Part shown: piece by piece, positions 37,464 to 44,259 of the stretch
Position numbering within the stretch: position 1 is the stretch's first letter
How the letters are laid out: every line of letters begins with the position of its first letter
NCBI GenBank assembly: GCA_009773315.1
Contig: WRPE01000024.1
Coordinates: 1 to 44,259, forward strand
Reading direction: 5' to 3'
Source: Syntrophaceae bacterium
GTDB taxonomy: Bacteria > Desulfobacterota > Syntrophia > Syntrophales > Smithellaceae
Length of the DNA: 44,259 nt
Position numbers and translations under genes: made by a program
The notes under the pieces: generated by a model
What the model saw: the letters and a program-made list of their open reading frames with translations, nothing else
Told to the model about the DNA's origin: nothing
Databases searched by the model: none

Positions 37464-38749
37464 AACTGTTGTTAAAAGGCGCAAGGGTGATTGACCCGTC
37501 ACAAAAAATTGATGCCCGGATGGATGTTTTAATTGAAGAAGGAAAAATCGGCGCATGCGGCACAGCCATCACGGCATCGCCGGACGTCAAAGTCATCGAT
37601 CTGACCGGGATGATTGTCGCACCCGGCTTGATCGACATGCACGTTCATTTGCGCGAGCCGGGTCTGGAATACAAAGAAACCATCGCCAGCGGTTCTGCCG
37701 CCGCTGTGGCCGGTGGTTTCACGTCGATTGCCTGTATGCCCAACACGGAACCGGTAAACGACAATCGTTCGATTACCGAGTTCATCCGTAGAAAGGCCGC
37801 AGAAGCGAACCTGGCCAATGTCTATCCCATCGGCGCGATCAGCATCGGTTCGGAAGGCAGGCAGTTAACGGAATTCTGGGATCTCAAGGAAGCCGGGATC
37901 ATCGCGCTCTCTGACGACGGGAAACCCGTTATGGATGCGGCTCTGCTGCGCCGGGCCCTGGAATATGCCTCATCGCTTGACTTACCTGTTATTCAGCACT
38001 GTGAAGACAAGAATCTTTCCGCAGGCGGTCTGATGAACGAAGGATATTATGCCACCATTCTCGGACTGCCCGGCATTCCCGCCATTGCTGAAGATGTTAT
38101 GGTGGCGCGCGATATCCTGATTGCCGAATATACGCGGACACGGATTCACATCGCGCATGTCAGCACGGCGGGCGCCGTGCTCCTGATTCGCGATGCGAAA
38201 GCACGGGGACTGAACGTCACGGCGGAAACCGCCCCGCATTACTTCACCTTAACTGACGAATCCCTTCAGGCGTATGATACCAACTACAAAGTTAATCCGC
38301 CGCTGCGAAGCGCTGCTGATGTAGCTGCCATTAAAGAAGGCCTCGCCGACGGCACGCTCGACGCCATCGCCTGCGATCACGCGCCGCACGGACGCACGGA
38401 TAAGGAAGTAGAATTCGAATATGCCCTAAACGGGATCAGCGGCCTGGAAACGTCTCTGGGCTTAAGCTTGAACCTGTGGCATGACGGCATCCTCCCCTTA
38501 CCGGAGCTGATCGCTAAAATGAGTTGCAATCCGGCGCGTATTTTAAATTTGGACAAAGGAATGCTTGCGATAGGATATGACGCGGACATCACCGTCATCA
38601 ACCCTGATCTGCCCTGGATAGTTGATGTAAAATCCTTCCACTCGCGCGGGAAAAACTCGCCTTTTCATGGCCTCAAAATGAAAGGACGCGCCGTTTTAAC
38701 CATCGTCGGCGGCGATATTAAATACGACGGACTTGCATCAAAGCCATGA
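37460..38749 (+). CDS. pyrC: Dihydroorotase
   Basis: This 429-residue type I dihydroorotase cyclises carbamoyl-aspartate. The metal site [16 protein letters not shown], then HCEDKNLS, and [12 protein letters not shown] are present, and the Asp of ACDHAPHG is catalytic. It begins with ATG overlapping the pyrB stop (ATGA) and overlaps recO likewise. So pyrB-pyrC-recO are translated in series. It is full-length and unlikely to be the inactive pyrC-like scaffold seen in some bacteria, since all metal ligands are kept. Confidence 0.95.
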   Translation: MKLLLKGARVIDPSQKIDARMDVLIEEGKIGACGTAITASPDVKVIDLTGMIVAPGLIDMHVHLREPGLEYKETIASGSAAAVAGGFTSIACMPNTEPVNDNRSITEFIRRKAAEANLANVYPIGAISIGSEGRQLTEFWDLKEAGIIALSDDGKPVMDAALLRRALEYASSLDLPVIQHCEDKNLSAGGLMNEGYYATILGLPGIPAIAEDVMVARDILIAEYTRTRIHIAHVSTAGAVLLIRDAKARGLNVTAETAPHYFTLTDESLQAYDTNYKVNPPLRSAADVAAIKEGLADGTLDAIACDHAPHGRTDKEVEFEYALNGISGLETSLGLSLNLWHDGILPLPELIAKMSCNPARILNLDKGMLAIGYDADITVINPDLPWIVDVKSFHSRGKNSPFHGLKMKGRAVLTIVGGDIKYDGLASKP

Positions 38750-39519
38750 GTGCCAGAGAAAGCCATAAGACCGCCGGATTTATTCTGAAGAGCCTGACCT
38801 ACGGGGAATCGGATCTAATCGTCACCTTTTACAGCCGTGAGTTCGGCAAGATCAAGGGAATCGCCAAAGGCGCCAAAAGAAGCAAGAAACGTTTCGCCAA
38901 TGTCTTTGAGCCGTTTTCTCTGGCCAACGTCATTTTTTCGCAGAAAAATCGCGACGCGCTGGCTTTCATTGAAGCCTGCGACATTATCGACCATTACGCC
39001 GCCATCCGCCAGGATCTGGAAAAAACACTGACCGCTTCTTATTTCATCGATCTGACCGACCACTTCAGTCCGGAAGGGAAACACCATGAAAATCTTTTTG
39101 CGCTCCTCGCGGATTTTCTGGCCATGTTGACGCGGGAAAGTGTTTCGGACGCAGCCATTCGCTTTTTCGAAATGCGTCTTTTAAAAATCGCCGGGTTTGA
39201 ACCGTCGCTTACAGCCTGTGTACGCTGTAAAAAACCCGTGACCAACGGAGGGACTTACTACTTTTATCCGAAAGAAGGCGGCATTTTCTGCGCCGCTTGC
39301 GCCCGGCCGGAAAGATATGATCAAGGTGTTTCCGCGGGCACCGTCCGCACCCTGCTTCTGGGAAAAGATATGGATATTGAAAAAATAAAAATGGTCTTTC
39401 TTTCGGAAAAGCTCGCTCGCGAATCCCGCAACATCCTCTACGGTTTCATTTCTTACGTGCTGGGAAAGGAAGTCAAATCTCTCAAAGTCATGGAGCAGGT
39501 GCGCAGATATTGTCCTTAA
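38746..39519 (+). CDS. recO: DNA repair protein RecO
   Basis: This 257-residue protein helps load RecA on single-stranded DNA in the RecFOR path. The N-terminal OB fold has GFILKSLTYGESDLIVTFYS and GIAKGAKRSKKRF. A zinc ribbon shows CVRCKK and CAACARPE (about 150-185). It overlaps pyrC by 4 bp, and no other repair gene is next to it. Confidence 0.92.
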   Translation: MSARESHKTAGFILKSLTYGESDLIVTFYSREFGKIKGIAKGAKRSKKRFANVFEPFSLANVIFSQKNRDALAFIEACDIIDHYAAIRQDLEKTLTASYFIDLTDHFSPEGKHHENLFALLADFLAMLTRESVSDAAIRFFEMRLLKIAGFEPSLTACVRCKKPVTNGGTYYFYPKEGGIFCAACARPERYDQGVSAGTVRTLLLGKDMDIEKIKMVFLSEKLARESRNILYGFISYVLGKEVKSLKVMEQVRRYCP

Positions 39520-39530
39520 CGGAGGTTCAT

Positions 39531-40745
39531 ATGCGCCGACCGGAACTCCTTCTCCCCGCCGGCAATCTGGAAAAATTGCGCACCGCTTTGCTTTATGGCG
39601 CAGATGCCGTCTATGTCGGCGTTCCGGGGTTGAGCCTGCGCTCGACATCCGCTGAAATGTCGCTCGGTGATCTGGCCACAGGCGTTTCCGAAGCTCACGG
39701 GCAACGTGTTAAGGTTTATGCCGCCCTCAATACATTCGCCCGCAACACCGATCTGGAACAGACGCGGCTCCTGATTCCCGCGCTGATTGAAACAGGGGTG
39801 GATGCATTGATTCTCAGCGATCCGGGCATGATCCGGCTGATCCGTCAAATCGCGCCCCAGTTGACGCTGCATCTGAGCACTCAGGCCAACACCATGAATA
39901 TCGAAGCGGTCCGCTTCTGGCAGGATCAGGGCATACGGCGGATTATCCTGGCGCGGGAATTGACTTTAAGGGAAGTTGGAGAAATTTCCAAGGCGGCACC
40001 CGGCATGGAACTGGAAATTTTTATCCACGGCGCAATGTGCATGTCTTATTCGGGACGCTGCTATCTGTCGGCCTGGCGCAACCGGAAGAGCGCCAACCAG
40101 GGGGACTGCACGCAGCCCTGCCGCTGGGAATACCTGCTAACGGAAGCAACACGTCCTCACGATCCTCTCATTCTGGAAGAGGATGAACGATTCAGTTATT
40201 TACTGAGTTCAAAAGATTTATGCCTGATTGAGTATCTGCCGGACGTGCTGGCCGCCGGCATCACGAGTGTTAAAATTGAAGGCCGGATGAAATCGTCCTA
40301 CTACGTGACCGTTGTTACCCGAACCTACCGTCAGGCGCTTGACGAACTGACCTCGCACAAAGAAGTCTACCACTGCAATCCGCAATGGCTTGATGAACTA
40401 AAGAAAATTTCTCACCGCGGCTACACCACCGGCTTTGCTTTCAGCAAGGAAAAAATAACGGAAACCAGTCCGGAAATAAAAAATATCCAGACCCACGAAC
40501 CGGCGGGCATTGTTTTGGGCTATGATGATGTTCACAAGCGAATTCTCGTGGAGATCCGTAATTATTTGAAGGCAGGGGATGTTGTTGAACTGCTATTGCC
40601 AAGGGATATTGTGCGGGTGAACACCCAAAGACTTTTCAACAACAATGGCGACGTTGTCCTTCAGGCCCACGCGGGAAATAAAATATTTTTAGACCTACCC
40701 TGCCCAGCACCCCAGGGGGCTCTTCTGCGCAAAAAGATGAAATAA
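39531..40745 (+). CDS. U32 family peptidase (TrhP/RlhA-like)
   Basis: This 404-residue U32 protein has the family signature FIHGAMCMSYSGRCYLSAW, with Cys residues, then GDCTQPCRWEY. These cysteines fit an iron-sulfur cluster. ELLLPAGNLEKLRTALLYGADAVYVG is the TIM-barrel start. Members TrhP and RlhA act in RNA hydroxylation in E. coli, and length here fits TrhP better. ATG 39531 is chosen because GGAGG lies 5 nt upstream; an earlier in-frame start at 39510 overlaps recO. Terminator at 40867-40900. Confidence 0.88.
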   Translation: MRRPELLLPAGNLEKLRTALLYGADAVYVGVPGLSLRSTSAEMSLGDLATGVSEAHGQRVKVYAALNTFARNTDLEQTRLLIPALIETGVDALILSDPGMIRLIRQIAPQLTLHLSTQANTMNIEAVRFWQDQGIRRIILARELTLREVGEISKAAPGMELEIFIHGAMCMSYSGRCYLSAWRNRKSANQGDCTQPCRWEYLLTEATRPHDPLILEEDERFSYLLSSKDLCLIEYLPDVLAAGITSVKIEGRMKSSYYVTVVTRTYRQALDELTSHKEVYHCNPQWLDELKKISHRGYTTGFAFSKEKITETSPEIKNIQTHEPAGIVLGYDDVHKRILVEIRNYLKAGDVVELLLPRDIVRVNTQRLFNNNGDVVLQAHAGNKIFLDLPCPAPQGALLRKKMK

Positions 40746-40948
40746 CTGAAGGCTGACCCCCTTGCAGGGGGCGCGGGGCTGAAGACCAAAGACTGAAAAC
40801 TGCAAGTCTTACCACCTTGCTGGGGACGAGAGACTGTTGACTAAAGGCTTTTGTATTTATAATAAAAATGAACCCCCACAGTAAACTGCGGGGGTTCATT
40901 CATTTTAACCTTCAGCCTCGCGCCCCCAGCAGGGTGGTCGGCCTTCAG
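40746..40948. repeat. 39-bp inverted repeat flanking a terminator
   Basis: Positions 40746-40784 and 40910-40948 are inverted copies of each other with about five mismatches over 39 bp (CTGAAGGC..GGGGGCGCG..GGCTGAAG). The inner part holds a terminator (40867-40900) and a purine-rich stretch. It may be a small non-autonomous element inserted between the two convergent genes. Confidence 0.65.
40867..40900. terminator. Bidirectional terminator between U32 and OmpA genes
   Basis: AATGAACCCCC (40867-40877) and GGGGGTTCATT (40890-40900) form an 11-bp stem, extended by CAG/CTG. U-rich tracts follow on both strands. It serves the convergent genes. Confidence 0.88.
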
Positions 40949-40957
40949 TCTGATTGT

Positions 40958-42043
40958 TTATTTTTTAATGATATATTCAGCTGTTGCTGCTTCTACACGA
41001 CGGTTCTTCGCTCGTCCTTCTTTTGTAGCGTTGGAAGCAACGGGTTTCTCCAGACCGAAACCTACCGCGTTCAGCCGTTTCGCATCAATACCGCCTTTTT
41101 CGACCATGTACTTCTTGATAGCGTCAGCGCGTCTCTGGGAAAGTTTTTTATTGTATGCGGCGCTGCCTTTACTATCCGTATGACCTTCGATTGTTACATT
41201 GAGATCCGTATATTGCTTCATAACGGCGACCAGATCATTAATATCAGCGAAGGCGTTCTTCTTGATGGAGGACTTGTCGAAATCAAACAATACATTTAAT
41301 GTTGTTCTTCCCTTTTCCACGATTTCCTTGGCTACCCTGGGCTGGGGCTTCACTTCCTGAACTACCACGGGAGCTGCCGCCTGGGGCTTAATTTCCTCAA
41401 CTACCACAGGAGCTGCCGCCTGGGGCCTAACTTCCTGAACTACCGGCGGGGGGGGTGCAACAGGTTCCGGGGCAGATGCGACAGCCTTCTTGGCGCCGCC
41501 AAAAGCAAAGGTCAAGCCCACGGTACCCAGAAAATTGTTATGCTTATCCTGGAAAGGAAGGACATGGCGGACATCCGCGCGCAGCGCTATATTGTCCGAA
41601 AGGAAATACTTAAAACCTGCGCCGTAATCCGCAGTAATTTTGTTACGTTTGTTTTCAAATGTGTCCTGCCAGGTCGTAGAATAATGAACACCTCCAACAC
41701 CAGCCGCAACAAAAGGCACAAAAGCGCCATTCGGCAAAATGTGGAAGATACCTTCAATGCCATAACCAAAAACGTTGACATCACTGCCTCTGGACCACTC
41801 CGCCTCGCCTATCGGCCCGGTGGGCGTCCAATGACCGTAACCTTCCACACCAATATACTTGGTAAAATTGTAGCCGGCACGCAAGCCAAGGTTAATTGCA
41901 CTGTTCGTGTCCTCATTGCCTTCAAACTTGTACATGCCTATCGTCGGCGTAACATGAACCGACCCGGCTTTCACCTGCGCGTATCCTGTTGCGACAACTA
42001 ACATGAGCAGCAGAATGACAACCAATGAAGTAATCTTTTTCAT
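40958..42043 (-). CDS. OmpA family outer-membrane protein
   Basis: This 361-residue protein has a Sec signal peptide (MKKITSLVVILLLMLVVATG, YAQ cleavage). An eight-strand beta barrel of about 160 residues follows (GYNFTKYIGVEGYG, YFLSDNIALRADVRH). A Pro/Ala/Val linker has three repeats of VV-x-E-(V/I)-(K/R)-PQAAAP. The C-terminal OmpA domain (about 245-361) binds peptidoglycan: FDFDKSSIKKNAF, then EGHTDSKGSAAYN and LSQRRADAIK, with NRRVE. AAGGAGAG precedes ATG 42043. Outer-membrane structural role. Confidence 0.93.
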   Translation of the reverse strand: MKKITSLVVILLLMLVVATGYAQVKAGSVHVTPTIGMYKFEGNEDTNSAINLGLRAGYNFTKYIGVEGYGHWTPTGPIGEAEWSRGSDVNVFGYGIEGIFHILPNGAFVPFVAAGVGGVHYSTTWQDTFENKRNKITADYGAGFKYFLSDNIALRADVRHVLPFQDKHNNFLGTVGLTFAFGGAKKAVASAPEPVAPPPPVVQEVRPQAAAPVVVEEIKPQAAAPVVVQEVKPQPRVAKEIVEKGRTTLNVLFDFDKSSIKKNAFADINDLVAVMKQYTDLNVTIEGHTDSKGSAAYNKKLSQRRADAIKKYMVEKGGIDAKRLNAVGFGLEKPVASNATKEGRAKNRRVEAATAEYIIKK

Positions 42044-42164
42044 ATTTCTCTCCTTATTATTAATATTTCGATTTTCAATCGACTCTTTTTTTCAAAAAAG
42101 TCAATCACCATTTTGGAGTAAAAAACAGAATCCATGGGACATGAGCTTAACGAATATGTTTTTG

Positions 42165-42412
42165 ATCAACCACCTCGCGAGCTCGCTGTCGAGGTATGAA
42201 ATGAACGTCATTATATCGCAAGCTCGATGCGGAGAATTGACGCTCGTCCCGCAACAGCGGGATTACAAATGACTATAATCACTCACATGGCTGAAGTCAA
42301 TAAATTTTTCTCAATCAACCACCTCGCGAGCTCGCTGTTGAGGTATGAAATGAACGTCATTATATCGCGAACTCGCTGCGGAGAATTGGAGCTCGTCCCG
42401 CAACAGCGGGAT
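42165..42412. repeat. Two 99-bp direct repeats, 149 bp apart
   Basis: Positions 42165-42263 and 42314-42412 match with about six differences. Each holds the palindromic CCTCGCGAGCTCG part followed by CGAGG, then ATGAAATGAACGTCATTATATCGC, and ends in the hairpin CCCGC-AACA-GCGGG. Partial similarity extends between the copies (unit 149 bp). They occupy most of the 407-bp gap upstream of ompA and downstream of the alcohol dehydrogenase. Type: REP-like or part of a small element. Confidence 0.85.
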
Positions 42413-42450
42413 GAAATGGTGTACCGAGTCAGCCAAGCGCAGGCCTGATT

Positions 42451-43608
42451 TCAATGACAGAGCTTCAGTATCTCCCGCATCACGTCGGGCGTGACATCAT
42501 TATTTTCACCCATATTGGACAGGCCGTGCGCTTCCAGTAGTTTAATCACCAGATCGGCATCGACCGTCTCAATACCATAGCCCTTCAGACGGGTTGGCAA
42601 ACCCATACTCTCAAAAAAAGCCCGCGTCCTGTCAATCGTGGTATCGATTCGCGTCGCCTCCGTCCCGGATGAAATACCCCAGATCCGGTCGCCGTACTGA
42701 AGCAGTTTTTCCTTCTTACTTCCGGCACGGACTTTCAGCATGGCCGGCACGATGACGGCCAGGGTCTGAGCATGATCCAATCCGTATAAAACCGTCAATT
42801 CATAGCCCGCCCGGTGAGCCGCCCAATCCTGAGGAACACCCGCGCCGATGAGACCGTTCAGCCCCAGCGTCGCTGCCCACATGAGATTGGCCCGCACATC
42901 ATAATTCTTTGGATCGACAAGCGCTTTCGGCCCCTCTTCAATCAGCAGAAGCAAAAGCCCTTCGGACAGGCGATCCTGAACTTTTCCATTCACTGGATAG
43001 GTCAAATACTGCTCAAGAACATGCACAAACGTATCGACCACGCCATTGCCGATTTGTCTGACCGGCAGGGTAAAGGTCTTCGTTGGATCCAGCGCGGCAA
43101 ATCGGGGAAACAGACAATCATTCATTATAGCGCGCTTCAGCCTGACGGATTTACGTGAGATAATGGCCCGGTTGTTCATTTCCGAACCGCTGGCCGGCAA
43201 CGTCACAACAGCGCCAACCGGCAGTGCCCGGCGAATGTCGGCGCCTTTGTTCTCCAGCAAAAGAAATGGTTCATTGTTAAACGGAATGGCGGCGGCCATA
43301 AACTTGGTTCCGTCAATAACCGAACCGCCGCCGATCGCCAGCAGAAAATCAACATTCTTCTTGCGCGCCAGCTCTATACCCTGCATTAACGTTTCATATT
43401 CGGGATTTGCTTCGATGCCGCCAAATTCAGTGATATCAAAACCTGCAAGGGCCGAGACCACCTCATCCAGCACACCATACTTCCTAGCACTCATCGCGCC
43501 GTAAGTGATCATCACCTTGGCATCGCGCGGAATTTCACCGGCGATCCGCCCTATCGCGTCTTTGCCGAAAATTACTTTAGTGGGATTATGAAATGTAAAT
43601 GAAAACAT
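42451..43608 (-). CDS. Iron-containing alcohol dehydrogenase (YqhD/BDH type)
   Basis: This 385-residue NAD(P)-dependent dehydrogenase has a GGGSVID nucleotide motif (about 97). The metal ligands are in NGVVDTFVHVLEQY (Asp and His) and GLDHAQTLAVIVPAM (His), followed by another His. Similarity to butanol dehydrogenase and YqhD points to NADPH-dependent aldehyde reduction. The ATG at 43608 has no strong ribosome-binding site. It stands alone between repeats and the orphan antitoxin. Confidence 0.9.
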   Translation of the reverse strand: MFSFTFHNPTKVIFGKDAIGRIAGEIPRDAKVMITYGAMSARKYGVLDEVVSALAGFDITEFGGIEANPEYETLMQGIELARKKNVDFLLAIGGGSVIDGTKFMAAAIPFNNEPFLLLENKGADIRRALPVGAVVTLPASGSEMNNRAIISRKSVRLKRAIMNDCLFPRFAALDPTKTFTLPVRQIGNGVVDTFVHVLEQYLTYPVNGKVQDRLSEGLLLLLIEEGPKALVDPKNYDVRANLMWAATLGLNGLIGAGVPQDWAAHRAGYELTVLYGLDHAQTLAVIVPAMLKVRAGSKKEKLLQYGDRIWGISSGTEATRIDTTIDRTRAFFESMGLPTRLKGYGIETVDADLVIKLLEAHGLSNMGENNDVTPDVMREILKLCH

Positions 43609-43760
43609 ATTATTTAAGCAACCATCGTAAAAATCGTCCCTACCGGCGGAATATTTTGCAGAAACATACTATTCCCACCGCTAATTTTCAAGCTCTTTTG
43701 AAAATCACGCTGAATGGATTGACCAGGCATTTTGACCCTGCTTTCATTTGCTGTGGAACG

Positions 43761-44057
43761 TTACAATTTTTCAGGAGTAGCTGGCAGAAAGCATCCCGAA
43801 CCGGAAATATGTTTTTCCCGAGATTGTTTCAAGTCTGCAATAATTTCATCAGCCGTCCTGTCATCTTCCCATGAGCCGGAGAGTTCAAGCAAAACCTGAG
43901 CGGGCATCTTTACGGACTGCGCCTGCTGCCTTTTCAGGAGATATTCCTTTGTCATAAAAAGAATCTGCTGGCTGACAGAGCGGTTTTCCGAACAGGCAAG
44001 CGCCTTGATCTGGGCATAATAATCATCGTTCATGCCTTTTATGTGAAGATTCGCCAT
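43761..44057 (-). CDS. FitA-like ribbon-helix-helix antitoxin (orphan)
   Basis: This 98-residue protein begins MANLHIKGMNDDYYAQIKAL and continues NRSVSQQILFMTKEYL, the pattern of FitA/VapB-type DNA-binding antitoxins. The C-terminal tail contains SWEDDRTADEIIADL, the toxin-binding type. No PIN toxin follows: 43609-43760 has no gene of that length. It is either an orphan repressor or the relic of a lost toxin-antitoxin pair. Confidence 0.75.
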   Translation of the reverse strand: MANLHIKGMNDDYYAQIKALACSENRSVSQQILFMTKEYLLKRQQAQSVKMPAQVLLELSGSWEDDRTADEIIADLKQSREKHISGSGCFLPATPEKL

Positions 44058-44164
44058 ACTTACATCCGATTAATATCATACTCTATCGTGCCCAAAACCC
44101 CGCCGTCTTATTACTGAATTCGCAGCCCATTTTCCAGCCGTTGAATTATTGCTTCTTTGTCTAG

Positions 44165-44259
44165 TACCACGTAACATTAAATCTTTCGTATATTAGCAAA
44201 TTATGATATACTGGCGACAACCCAATGAAGGAGGTCGCCATGTCGCCAAGATATCGAGT
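44165..44259 (+). mobile_element. IS630-type element, left end (partial)
   Basis: The sequence enters an element whose transposase starts at ATG 44240, preceded by AAGGAGG with 5 nt spacing. The first codons read MSPRYR, the usual start of an IS630 transposase. The stretch from 44165 would hold the terminal repeat, but its other end is not in the window. The family call rests on six residues plus the matching tail at the left edge. Confidence 0.4.

Noticed and set aside
36663-37556. 297-codon minus-strand frame opposite pyrB
   Set aside because: Shadow of pyrB; no independent features, and pyrB is certain.

Overview
The window looks like a chromosomal stretch of a Gram-negative, anaerobic deltaproteobacterium, probably a syntrophic fatty-acid degrader of the Syntrophus/Smithella kind. 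This is an inference from gene families and gene order (queA-tgt-yajC-secD-secF, pyrR-pyrB-pyrC-recO, a sigma-54-type promoter before a type IV pilin, and a dehydrogenase-hydratase plus thiolase pair of beta-oxidation). No 16S gene or other decisive marker is present.

Region 1 (1-435): the tail of an IS630-type transposase abuts the 3' remnant of an SMP-30/strictosidine-synthase-like gene. Region 2 (436-13504) is an accessory island. It is bounded by two 164-bp direct repeats (272-435 and 13341-13504, two mismatches) and ends 18 bp from the CCA end of a tRNA-Val gene. It carries an AbiE-type toxin-antitoxin pair whose toxin is cut off at the repeat, a type I restriction-modification system with HsdM and HsdS fused into one protein plus HsdR, a conserved 63-residue protein, a Schlafen/AlbA_2 protein, a small gene frameshifted by a 34-bp tandem duplication, a DUF932 relic, and a MerR regulator overlapping a VIT-VWA protein. 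No integrase is visible inside it.

Region 3 (13523-19144): tRNA-Val(CAC), a thiolase, a 3-hydroxyacyl-CoA dehydrogenase/enoyl-CoA hydratase fusion, a long non-coding stretch with strong hairpins, and pilin pilA with a near-consensus sigma-54 promoter. Region 4 (19342-24820): queD and folE2 (queuosine precursor supply), nadE, a small zinc-ribbon protein, a palindromic dispersed repeat, an HNH nuclease, two small envelope-type proteins and an Ala/Pro-rich lipoprotein.

Region 5 (24820-31490): a hydantoinase-like protein, a histone-deacetylase-fold protein with an added zinc ribbon, a carboxymuconolactone-decarboxylase-like protein, mazG, a DUF2065 membrane protein, then queA and tgt. Together with queD and folE2 this window holds four genes of tRNA queuosine synthesis. 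Region 6 (31540-35681): yajC, secD, secF, a DUF456 membrane protein and lepB, that is protein export and signal cleavage. Region 7 (35710-40745): a PyrR-type attenuator leader followed by pyrR, pyrB, pyrC, recO and a U32 peptidase, closely spaced or overlapping. Region 8 (40746-44259): inverted and direct repeats, an OmpA-like porin, an iron-dependent alcohol dehydrogenase, an orphan ribbon-helix-helix antitoxin, and the first codons of a second IS630-type transposase. IS630-type sequence at both edges suggests that the window is an assembly contig broken at repeated elements.
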